Source: Platanthera guangdongensis (taxonomy: Eukaryota > Streptophyta > Magnoliopsida > Asparagales > Orchidaceae). From it: a stretch of DNA of 64,000 nt. This document shows positions 45,403 to 55,487 of this stretch, one piece after another (positions within the stretch are counted from its first letter, which is position 1; each line of letters starts with the position of its first letter). The position numbers were made by a program, and so were the translations under genes. Location of the stretch: positions 116,454,609 through 116,518,608 of the forward strand of contig CM077151.1 in the NCBI GenBank assembly GCA_039583875.1. The letters are read 5' to 3'. The notes below the pieces were generated by a model. The model did not search any database, was not told where the DNA came from, and worked only from the letters and a program-made list of their open reading frames with translations.

Positions 45403-46377
45403 TCAGTACTGGATCCACTTCCACCTGCCCCTCCACTGCGTTCCAAATCGCGGCGGCACGCGAGGATAATGGTAATCGCGCACCGCCACCAGCTCCTGCT
45501 GAGCCAGGCCGATTTGTTCTGAGGCATTCCTAAGACGCTCCTCGGCTCGCGTAATGTGCACGCCAGGCGAAGTGACCTCGCCACTTTCTGCTGCACGCGG
45601 GGCTCCCTCCAAGGCCCCGAGCCGAGCCTCGGTGTCGGCCTTGTCTTGATCGACCCTCTTCACGAGCTCCTGAAGCAGCAGCGTGTGTTTCAGGAACAGC
45701 CGCGTCACCTACCTATTCATCCACACCGCATCGGTCGGGTCGCCCAGGTAATCAGAAACACCCTCCACGTCGGGAGGAGGCGAATACCCTTCGCTCATCT
45801 CAGTTTCGGAGAAGACCATGTTGTAGCCTACAAAAGGGGCGATTCAGAAGGAGCGAGCGAGAACAAGGCAAACGCTGGGTATAAGCTTACCAGGGGTTGG
45901 CACGTCGTCCACGCCGATGGAAGGACGAGAGGAGCCCGGCCGACCCTGAAAAGCTTCTCCCTCGAGGGTCTCAAGAGATTTTCCCAGACCGTGGGGAGCC
46001 GGCGAACGAGAGGTTTCCGGAGGTGGGCGGTCCAGACCTGGGGGACTAGCAACCCTCTCAGGCGACAAGGGAGGGGGCGATCCTCCCCCCGGTCCTCCTC
46101 GTCCTCACAAGGCGGTTCCTGCAAAATGAGTGGTCAGATATGTTGCAACAAGCCAAAGAGGAAGGTCGCATACCTCGGAAGTGACCTCATCGCCAGCCGC
46201 CGAGCTAGAACCCGGGAAGTTGTTCGCCGGGGACCGCCTCACGATCTTCCCCTTCACCGGCCTAAAGAGTGGGCCGAGAGACCCGCGCGCTAGCCAAGGG
46301 GCACCCTCGAGGGCCTCCTCCCGAGTCTTCTGGCACGCAGCCGCCAAGCGAGCTCGCACTTCTTCGCTGACCGGCAT
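45403..46377 (-). pseudogene. TAT1 antisense gene 2, 3 exons, slightly damaged
   Basis: Predicted exons are 46377-46174, 46118-45891 and 45827-45403, with introns GTATGC...TTTGCAG (55 bp) and GTAAGC...TTTTGTAG (63 bp). Exon 1 codes for MPVSEEVRARLAAACQKTRE and RPVKGKIVRRSP; exon 3 for a coiled coil (LLLQELVKRVDQDKADTEAR, ERLRNASEQIGLAQQEL). Exon 2 reads in two frames around a C run at 46082-46090, which implies a one-base loss there; exon 3 has a TAG at about 45713. I know no named domain. It is probably a coiled-coil accessory protein of the element. Confidence 0.6.
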
Positions 46378-46443
46378 CAAGGAACTGCAGTCTGTTCAAG
46401 AAAAATGAGACGGTCTGGGGGGACCCCCCTGGGCTCGGTGGTA

Positions 46444-46451
46444 TATTTATA
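46444..46451 (-). promoter_or_regulatory. TATA box for antisense gene 2
   Basis: The minus strand reads TATAAATA 67 bp upstream of the ATG at 46377, with a CACCGAGCC flank. A start some 30 bp downstream would leave a leader of about 35-40 bases. Confidence 0.6.
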
Positions 46452-46568
46452 GCCGAAGAGTGGGGGCCCACCAGAAGATTCCCTGCCAGCTCAGCACAGT
46501 ACTCGCCGAACACGCGGGTTGGATGATTCTTTCCGAGCTTGTATCAAGCTCAAAAAGCGCGGGGATTG

Positions 46569-47453
46569 TGTACAACCCCGTGATCGCCGAGCGGGTCCCA
46601 CCAGGGAGATCGAGCGAACCGGCCCCGCGGCCCGCACCCATGCAACAAGCAGGCATGCGGCAAAGGGCTGGTCCGCTCCCACCTAGTTCGAGCGAGCGAG
46701 CCGGGCGAGATGACTCCCCACCCCTCCCGCTCGCTCGAAGAATCGTCGGCCAAAGCAGTGGGCACCAATCGTCGAGCCGGTACCCGCGGAGGGGCTTGGC
46801 GACCTGCGATCTGCGAGCCGTTCTGAGGGTCGCAACGGCCACCAGCCCGCCCCTTATTCGCGACCTGGTCGCCTGTCCGCCCCGGCAGAGGACTGGCAGG
46901 TCGCGACGGCCCAGCTCGCGTTCGCCCAGGAAGGATAGGCAGGCCGCTGGAGCCGGGTCGCACCCGCCTCCCGCGGAGGGGAATTAGAGGCGTGCTGACT
47001 CCCCATGTGTGCGAATAGCTCCTCCAAACAGCGGAGCCACGCTGTTGGCAGACCAGGTTGGACTGCGCATAGCTGCTCAGGACAGCGGAGTTTGGCTGTT
47101 GGCAGACCCGACCCAGGGCTTTTTGGTATTTTCAGGTCAGTTCTTCTGGTTATTGGCAGTTCAGTTTCCAAAAAACTATAAATAAGACCCAAGGGGTACC
47201 TAAGAGGGCACGCTTGGAGTGCCTCCCTGCTCCCGCTTTCAAGTGCTTTCTGAGGGTACCTTAGCTCGGCTCCTGGCTAAGGAGGGGAAGCACTCAGAGA
47301 TCTTCCGGGTTTGTGGTGGGACCTCCCTGCCGAGCCCTTGGGTCTGTTTCTTCTTGCCTTCTTCGTTGTTTTTCTTGCAGGAGCAAAGTAGGCGCGAGAC
47401 CACCCCTTCCCCAAGGGTCGAACTCCACAAGAGGCCGGATTTCGGTTTTAACA
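46569..47453 (+). repeat. TAT1 3' LTR
   Basis: It is 885 bp, equal in length to the 5' LTR, TGTACAACCCC...TTTTAACA, followed by CTGTG. The bases before it, AAAAAGCGCGGGGATTG, may be the polypurine tract with changes. TATA box at 47177-47184. Confidence 0.95.
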
Positions 47454-47458
47454 CTGTG

Positions 47459-47616
47459 AGTATGCTGTGTTGACTGTGTTTATTTTAATTTATGTTGTGA
47501 TAGATAATGCAAAAGTGTTCTAACAGTGACATAATTGAACTATCTTAATAAAAGGGAATTGAACCTGTTCACCCCCACCTCTAGGTGTTTAGGATATCTT
47601 GAAACCAATTCTTTCA
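47459..47616 (+). repeat. SIRE2 5' LTR, right part
   Basis: It continues the LTR interrupted at 34711 and matches the 3' LTR end (56727-56890). It closes with CAATTCTTTCA. The CACCCCCACCTCTAGGTG stretch is the end motif shared with the other Sirevirus-type LTRs. Confidence 0.92.
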
Positions 47617-47618
47617 AG

Positions 47619-47634
47619 TGGTATCAGAGCCACG
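47619..47634 (+). promoter_or_regulatory. SIRE2 primer-binding site
   Basis: TGGTATCAGAGCCACG lies two bases after the LTR end. It matches the initiator tRNA-Met PBS used by copia elements. Confidence 0.9.
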
Positions 47635-47695
47635 TTGCTCAAGAATAGACTTAACAGTCTAAGTTGATCTATAAGGAAGTTATCAGTTAGACAAA

Positions 47696-49960
47696 ATGGG
47701 TTCAGGTGAAAATCACAACTTGGATCCATGAAACTACCTATATGTAGTAAGGATATTTTTGGCATATGGAAAGAGAGAGTCAGATTATTCATGGAAGCTT
47801 CTGACCCAAGAATCTACATTTTAGTTAAAGAAGGCCATTCATTCCAATGAACATCTAAGTTCTTGATGCCAACCTAAGGACTCCAAAATGTTATTCTGAA
47901 ATGACAAAGGATGAGATCATCTTAGCCAATATGGATAAGAGAGCACAGAACATAATAGTTAGTGCTATAGATGACTCAACTTTCCAAAACTTGGTTCACT
48001 GCAAAACCTCCAAGGATATGTGGGACACTTTGATTATCTACATGGAGGGATCAGAAGAAGAAAGAGAGGACAGAAAGTCTATGCTAAATCAAGAATATGA
48101 AAGTTTTAGACAAACCAAAACAGACAACATAACTGAGTGCTACAAGAAGTTTTACAGAATAGTAAATCAGTTAATGTCATATGGAAGAGTCTTTAGCTCA
48201 TATGAGCTCAATGATAAGTTTCTTAGATCACTAACCAAGGACTGGGATACCAAAATATGTGTCATCAGGGATGTGGCCAAACTTGCAGACACCTCTCCTC
48301 CAACTCTATTTGGAAAACTGCTATCATATAAGATGCAGATTATGGCCAGAAAGGAGGAGGAGAAAAGCAATAGGTCTAAGTACAAAGAGAAATCTGTGGC
48401 CTTCAAGTTTGAAGCCACAAAGAATGGCAGGAGGATCTCTCCATCTCCTCCTAAGAAAGCTGCTGAAGTTATCATAGAAAATTCTAACATTAAAACGTCA
48501 GACAACCCTAATTCTGATGAAGATTTTGTTGCCTTCACAAGGCAATTCCAAAGGTTCTTGAAGAAAAAATAGTGGAGAACCAAGCCATCCTCCTCGCAGT
48601 CTAATGATGACTATTACCAGAAAAAGAAATCTTCTAAGAAAGACAGGTATGACACTAAACCTAGCAAAACAACTTCTTCTAAGATTATTTGTTATTGTTG
48701 CAACAGGTCTGGACATGTTGTAGTTGACTGCCCTGATAAAAGAAAGGTATCAAATGACAAGAAGAAGCATCAAAATAAGGGCAAGAAGGAGATATCCTTT
48801 GTTGCAAAGAAGAAGAAAAGTTGGACTGACTCCTCATCATCAGGTTCAGGGGAAGAGCCTGATGCTGAAGCCTATTTTGGATTGTTCACTACTGAAGAAG
48901 ATTCTGTAGAATCTGAATTCTTGCAAATACTGGACTCTATAAATGGGATTGAAGATCGTCATTACAGGGGGCTGATGGTTTGTCTGAGGAAGATCAGTGC
49001 CAGGATCAGCCTGGTCGCAGTAAGGTAAACAACCTATCTTTAGTTTCTGATTATTATACTGGATCAGAATCAAAAGCATCTGCATCAAGAGATGAGGATG
49101 GTTCTGAATCTGAAGGGGATGTCCATCAACTAATTGATGAGTATGGTTATCTGTTGCAAGCTCTTAAGAGAAGCAGAATCCTTATCAAAAAAACAGGCAA
49201 AGGAAATTGCATCTCTTAAATTGGCTGCATCAGATTCAGCAAAAATGTTGGATCTGAAGTTGAATCAAGTTGCCAAACTGAAAAATATAACTTTTATTCA
49301 GATGGGTACCATTACCTTCAAAAATGATCACATCAAGAGTCTGCAAGTCAGACTTCAAAGAGAGAAGGATTTTGTGGCAAAATTCTCAAAGCCAAAGTCA
49401 GTCTTATACTTAATTGACAACTTCATACTCCAAAAGGGTAAGACAGGATTAGGTTTCAAGGGAAGAACTAGGGCAACTAATTCCAAAAGAAAAGGCAAAG
49501 CCCCAGTTCAGCCACTAGTCTTCAAACCTCCTATTTCTTTCAAGAAAGTGATGCAGCCTACTAACAGGTATGACCATGACATCACACATGGTCACTGTAT
49601 GCTTCGTGATCAGAATAACAAGGGTGCGAATGCCAATAGGGCAGCCTATGAACAAACACACCATGTTCTTCAGGAATCATCAGTGTTTGATGCACCAACC
49701 CCAACACTAAATAAAAGGACCACTGTACCTACAGTTTTAAGGACTGCTGACAGCAATGCTGTTAAGACTGAACTTAAAAGAAGATACAATATATATGAGT
49801 GTTAGTATTGTGGCAAAGTGGGTCATTATGCCATTGATTGTTGGCAAAACACTATTTTCAGGAAAAATGCCAGCTTACCTGTCAGAAAGGTTGCAGACAA
49901 GCATGTAAAGTTTCAGTCTAACCTGAACTTAAAACCCAATAATTATTGGTGTTCTAAGAT
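47696..49960 (+). pseudogene. SIRE2 gag, degenerate, two zinc knuckles
   Basis: The ATG at 47696 (MGSGENHN) starts gag; a frame change follows soon. A 223-residue piece (47901-48572) holds the UBN2-type domain: NLVHCKTSKDMWDTLIIYM, ECYKKFYRIVNQLMSYGRVF, LTKDWDTKICVIRDVAKL. A first CCHC knuckle, CYCCNRSGHVVVDC, is at about 48690-48731. A coiled-coil part (49134-49805) follows, then a second knuckle C-stop-YCGKVGHYAIDC at 49799-49842 with a TAG inside. Sirevirus gags have this long C-terminal part. Confidence 0.85.
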
Positions 49961-49973
49961 TAAGTAATTTTAT

Positions 49974-50411
49974 TTGATGCAGGTGAGTCCAAGTGGCCAT
50001 ACCCCAATATGGTACTTGGACAGTGGATGTTCCAGGCACATGACTGGAACAAGAAGGATGCTGAAGGATTACTCTCCCATAGAGAATGGACCCAAAGTGA
50101 TCTTTGGTGGATCTGAAAAGGGAGTCATCAAAGGGTTTGGTAATATTTCCAATAGCTCTATCATTATCACCCAAGTGGCTTATGTGAAAGTTCTGAAACA
50201 TAACCTAATAAGCATAAGCCAACTAAGTAATCTTGGTTATGACACTTCTTTCATTAAGAATGGGTGTCAAATTAGAAGGACAAGTAATCAAGAGGTCATC
50301 CTGTCAAGCTATAGAAAAGGAAATGTTTATTATCTAAATTTTTTGAGTGAGAATAAAGATTCTCCTGTTTTCCTAGTTGTAGATGAGAAAGCTTCTCATT
50401 GTGTCAAATAG
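49974..50411 (+). pseudogene. SIRE2 aspartic protease
   Basis: The frame PIWYLDSGCSRHMTGTRRML has the copia protease active site DSG. It goes on with GPKVIFGGSEKGVIKGFGN and KHNLISISQLSNLGYDTSFI, the usual protease-to-integrase stretch. The frame is open for 145 codons and ends at TAG 50409. Before it, TTTTATTTGATGCAG (about 49967-49981) resembles a splice acceptor, as in SIRE1 at the same place. Confidence 0.88.
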
Positions 50412-51400
50412 CACAAGAGGCTTGCTCACCTTAGCTACAAGACTATAGGTCAACTCTTTAGTAAGGAGTTAGTGAGAAATGGTCCTCAAGTCAAGTTCAT
50501 CAAGGAGGGTGTATTTCATCTTATCAAAAAGGCAAACAGACCAAGACCTCCTTCTACAGTCTTGATACCAAAGATTCAGTAAGGTGTTTGTACCTCCTGC
50601 ATATGGATCTATTTGGTCCTATTCCAGTTCATAGTCTAGGTCGGAAAGTCTATATATTTGTGGTTGTGGATGACTATTCTAGATTTACTTGGGTTTTCTT
50701 CCTAAGGTAGAAATTTGAAACCCCTACTGTCTTCCACAATTTTATTAGGCAAATTCAGAATGAACTTAATAATTTAGTGGTCAAAATCAGAAGTGACCAT
50801 GGGACTGAATTTCAGTCTGAATGCATGACAAGATTTTGTGAAGAACTTGGGATTCATCAAGAGTTCTTCTCACCTAGTACCCCCTAGCAAAATGGGATTG
50901 CTGAAAGAAAGAATAGGACTCTTATTGAGGCTGGTAAAACACTAGTAAGTGAAACTTCTCTCCCAGAATATTTCTGGGCTGAGGCAGTAAACACTGTATG
51001 TCATGTTCTCAACAGAGCTTCCATCACCAAAAGCCACAAGAAGACACCCTTTGAGATTATGAAAGGTAGAAAATCAAATTTAGCCTACTTTAGAATCTTT
51101 GGTAGCAAGTGTTATGTTCTTAATAATGACAAGCACTATTTAACTAAGTTTGATGCCAAATAACAAGAAGGGAAATTTGTTGGGTACAGCAACAACAGTA
51201 ATGCATACAAGATCTACAACTTGACTACTCAAGCTGTAGAAGAATTTGTCCATATAGTCTTTGATGAATCTAAGCTAATCAACTGTGAGCTGTCTAGCAC
51301 TTCTTGTAGATCTATAGGTATGAAGGAAAAGATGGACAAGCTAACCATTAGTGAAGACCAACCTGCAAGACAGGATGAGGAAAATGATGGTTGATGTCCA
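50412..51400 (+). pseudogene. SIRE2 integrase, several stops
   Basis: Readable pieces are HKRLAHLSYKTIGQL (zinc-domain His), then DLFGPIPVHSLGRK, VVDDYSRFTWVFFL, IRSDHGTEFQSECMTRFCEE, NGIAERKNRTLIEAG and FGSKCYVLNNDKHYL. The D,D,E residues are all present (DLFG, RSDHG, AERKN). Stops follow FFLR, precede QNGIAE and occur after FDAK; frame changes occur near 50510. It would insert cDNA into the genome; this copy cannot be complete. Confidence 0.88.
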
Positions 51401-51479
51401 GGGGGAGTACAAGACCCACAAGTTGATGATGTTGAAGACAATGAAGTACAGCATGGTGGGGAGATTAGAGGAAATCAAG

Positions 51480-52447
51480 TTATGGACAGATTGCCTCCAA
51501 TAATAAGACATCTAAGGGATCATCCAGCACACCAAATTATTTGTGATCCAAGACATAGTGTTCTGACCAAAAGCAAGAACTTGAACACAGTTCTATGCTC
51601 AAGTTTCCTGTCTCAGATGGAACCCAAGAAATTTGAAGAGGCCATACAAGACCCAAATTTGATTGATGCCATGCTGGAAGAACTGAATCAATTTAGAAGA
51701 TGTAAAGTCTGGAAGTTGGTTCCTAAACTGAAGAATCACAATGTCATAGGGACTAAGTGGATCTACAGGAACAAGTTAGATGAAAATGGCATTATAGTCA
51801 AGAACAAAGCAAGACTGGTAGCAAAAGGCTATAGGCAGGAAGAAGGAATAGATTTTGACCAGACATTTGCCCTAGTAGCAAGATTGGAAGCAATAAGGCT
51901 GTTCCTAGCCTATGCAGCTTATGAAGGGTTCAAGGTATTCCAGATGGATGTAAAGTCAACATTTTTTAATGGTCACTTAAAAGAAGAAGTTTATGTTGAA
52001 CAACCCTCAGGATGCAAAGAAGATAGTAAAAGCACCACTGACACATGTTAGTTCCTAGGTGGAAGATTGGTGTCATGGAGCAGCAAAAAGCAGACAAGTG
52101 TGGCTATATCCACTGCTGAGTCTGAATATGTAGCTGCAGGCAGTTTCTGTGCTCAGATGTTATGGATACATCATCAACTTGAAGATTATGGCATCAAGGT
52201 AAGTAGAATTCCATTATATTGTGATTCTACTAGTGCCATATCTATTGCTAGAAATCTTGTTTCTCATAGCAGAACTAAGCACATAGAAATCAGATTTCAT
52301 TTCATTAGAGATCATGCTGAAAAAGAAAACATAAGTTTAGAATTTGTCAACACTAATTATCAAATTACTAACATGTTCACCAAACCACTGGATGAAACTA
52401 AATTCAATTACTTTAAAATTCAATTAGGCAATCTGAACTTGGAATAA
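51480..52447 (+). pseudogene. SIRE2 RT with internal deletion, and RNase H
   Basis: A 189-residue frame carries the RT start: [68 protein letters not shown]. It then jumps to RNase H sequence (FLGGRLVSWSSKKQTSVAIS, STAESEYVAAGSFCAQMLWI, KHIEIRFHFIRDHAEKENIS, NMFTKPLDE). The middle of RT with the YVDD catalytic site is deleted near 52030, so RT is inactive. RNase H is open apart from the joint. Confidence 0.9.
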
Positions 52448-52474
52448 GAATGGTAAAAATGACTAAGTAATTCT

Positions 52475-52905
52475 GTGTCAACACATAAAGAAATCTGTGT
52501 CGACACTTAGTAGTTGGTGTTGACACATAAGGAAAATTTTGTCGACACATTAAGAAGATTGTGTCGACACTTAGAATTTGGTGTCGACACATAACTCTCC
52601 TGACACTTAGATATTGGTGTCAACACATACAGTCGTCTGTGTCGACACGCAGAAATTAGTGTATACTCTTAAGGTTGTCTGTATCGACACATCACAATTG
52701 GTGTCGACACATAGTATTGTAATACCTTTAAGTTCTCTGACGAGACTTTAGTAGTCTGTGTCGACACCATCCCAATTATGTCGACACAATATGCAAATTT
52801 TCGCCCACCTTTTGGCCTTCTTTTAGAAATGTATAAATAGGTGGAAACAAGACCTTGTCGACCACGCTCTCAGAATTCTCAACACCAAACCATTTGTGTC
52901 GACAA
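52475..52905. repeat. GTGTCGACAC array in SIRE2 internal linker
   Basis: Six exact GTGTCGACAC palindromes and about as many variants (GTGTTGACAC, GTGTATAC, TGTCGACAAG) lie between RNase H and the third ORF. TTAGTAGT or TTAGAATTTGG often separates them. The motif is that of the element's LTR but the spacer words differ, so the block is not simply a copied LTR piece. Confidence 0.9.
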
Positions 52906-52942
52906 GACCTTCATCTCTCTTCTCCTCAATCTCTCATCCCTA

Positions 52943-55480
52943 ATGGAGCCAAAAATGGAAGAGAACATCAACGAGAGATATGAACTAGTTCACAATGCGT
53001 TTGAGAGTGCAGTGCCAGAAATCCAAGCCGTTATTACTCTAATCACCGACAATGGTCTGAAGTACTTAGTTTCAGAACCTACCAGGATATGGAAGAAGGA
53101 GATTCTTGAATTTTACTCATCAGCATTAATGGATTCAAAGGGCATCAAAATTAAATCATCTGTCCAAGGAACTAAGATAAACTCACACAGAAGAGTTTAA
53201 GTAAGACACTTCAGCTTCCCAGGGTTAAGGAAGAAGATGACATAACATCTTCCATGACAAAAGATGCTCTCCAATGGTGTGGACTGGATCCCACTACCAA
53301 GATTGGATCATCAATGAACAGGAAGGGAATGAATTCCCAGGGCAAATTCCTGTCTGAGATTATAGGCAAGGTTATTCTGTGCAAATCAGGAGGACATGAT
53401 AGGATTTCAGCCTATATGTTCAATCTCATGATCAGGGTTATATTCAAGGTGAAAACTAATTGGTCTGCTATTGTATTTGAAAAGATCAAAGAAAGTATCA
53501 AGAAACCTAATCTGGGCAGAATACTAAGCTTGTATCTAGCTTTGAATATTCCAGAGTGATAAATCAGACTACAGGATCTAAGATTAATCATATGAGGAGA
53601 ATTGACATAAGAATACTGTCAAGATGGGATAGGTTATTGACAAAGGCTGTATTTACACCTCAACAACACCAGAAACTGGTTCAGAAAAAGAAGCAAACTC
53701 CACACAAGCAAGCTGAATCTTCCAGTGATTCAAATGAAGAAGTTGTTTTCAGCTCAGATAATGATGGATCAGAAAGGACTCGAAAATCACCTACTCTAGA
53801 AACTATAACTGATGATCAGGTGCAGGGGGAGTAGATTCCTGTAAGCAACATCCCAGTGGATCATGTCCAAGAGGAGTCTCTTTAAGGTGGGCTAATGAGC
53901 CTTTTCCAGATCCGACACAATAAGTGTTGTCACCTTCAGGGGGAGCTAACGAGCAAGAGCCAAATGTCCTAACAACTGCATTGGATAGTGAAGCAGCCAC
54001 TTAATCTATATTTGAACTAATACATGATATAAATCAAGCTGCTATAGGCACTGAGAATGATGCACCGGACGTGTATATGAATGAAGTTGATAAAACTAAC
54101 CAAGACAATGTCCCTGAGCATGAAATTACCGTAGAAGACACTTTTGAATTTGAAGGAGGACCATCTGCTGAGAAAGAGAAAGTTATTCCTCCAGTTTAAC
54201 TGCAACAAGAGGTCACATTAGAAGAATTATTTTCTGATTTACTAGGAGCAAGAACTGAGGGGGAGCTGCATAGAACTGAGGGGGAGCTGCCCATGATTGA
54301 CTCTAGATAAAAGGATACTGTGGATATTGCTACATCATCTGATTCCTTTGATGATGAAGAAGCCTCCAGGGCTAAGAAAAGGAAACTTATAGAGCTCAGG
54401 AAGAGGAGCTTAGGCTATAAGAAAACCTTGAAAAATGCATCGTAAAGTCAAGCTCCTGTAATAGACTTCAGCTCACTCTTAGTGTCACTGCAACTGAAAT
54501 TGGATGACCAAAGAGTAGCTCTTGAGAAATATGTGGATGAGAGTCAAAAAGAACTGCAATCTACCTTGGCCCAAGATATCAAATCCATCAGATTTGAAGT
54601 CAATCTGCACAAAATGGAAATGACTGAATGCTTCCAAAAGGGAGGTCATGTTGTTTTCTACCTGGCCAAACAACAAAAGGAGGCCAAGACTCAAATAGAT
54701 GACATTGCAATAAAACAAGGATATGTTCTGGAGATTTAAATTAGAATGAATGACAATCTCACAGAATCTCATAATTTTATTGTCACAGAACTCAAGAATA
54801 AAGCCACTGCTTTCACTGAAAACATGGTTAAAGAAAAGTCCGAGTTTGATAAATAACTCAAAACAGATTTGGCTAATGTCCACACTGCTATTCAGGACTC
54901 CCAAAAGGTTATTGCTGATCAGCTGTAGAAGTTCAAAGCCTACTATAAAGAAGGAACAAATTACCTAGCTAATCAGATAAGATTTCAAAAGGATGATCTA
55001 CGAGACCATATCGAATGAGAAGTCATAAAGGGGGAGAGAGTATTAGTCAATGCAGGCTCAGATCATGCTAAATGGATAACTAATGCTATCAGAGAAACTC
55101 TTGGTTATCCACACCTTTCTGATGATAATAACACTGCTGAATCAGGAATTCAACATGCTTACAATGAAGGGGTTCAGCAGGAAGTAGCCCAAATTATCTA
55201 TCCACCTCCATATTTTGATGGAATTCAATATGCAGTACAATAAATGTACAGTCCTCCACAGGAGGTACAGAATGTGATTATTGAAAAGGTTGAAATGTCT
55301 GAAGCAACATTACAAAGAGCTAGGGATGCTCAGAAAGAAGCTCAACTATCTAAGAAAAGGTTCAGAGAACAGGCAGAATTAAAGCCTGATTTTGAACAAT
55401 GGAGTCCCACCTCCAGGAATATCATTCTCACTACTTGGCAAGCTGTTAAAGAAAATATGCATGATAGAGCTCAACTCTAG
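52943..55480 (+). pseudogene. SIRE2 third ORF region (env-like position), degenerate
   Basis: After RNase H a plus-strand coding region can be followed through several broken frames: MEPKMEENINERYELVHNAF and EPTRIWKKEILEFYSSALMD (52943-53200), KFLSEIIGKVILCKSGGHDR (53254-53559), a Ser/Asp-rich acidic part (53556-53834), then coiled-coil pieces (QRVALEKYVDESQKELQ, 54482-54739; 54750-55480). The first part has the style of the FYSSA-type 'putative plant transposon' domain. Position after pol fits the env-like gene of Sireviruses. I see no clear signal peptide or membrane segment. Several GGGGGAG tracts lie in it. Confidence 0.6.
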
Positions 55481-55487
55481 GTATATG

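Larger units (their letters stand above)
34712..47453 (+). mobile_element. TAT1, complete Tat-lineage gypsy element, 12.7 kb
   Basis: Both LTRs are 885 bp (34712-35596 and 46569-47453), TGTACAACCCC...TTAACA, with a perfect CTGTG duplication. Order on plus: PBS, gag, protease, RT, RNase H, a second RNase H, integrase, a 145-bp tandem array; then on minus two spliced genes; then the 3' LTR. A second RNase H before integrase and antisense genes after pol are marks of the Tat group. By eye the LTRs differ at about 30 sites (about 3.4%), mostly transitions. Gag is broken, pol nearly open and the first antisense gene open. Confidence 0.95.
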
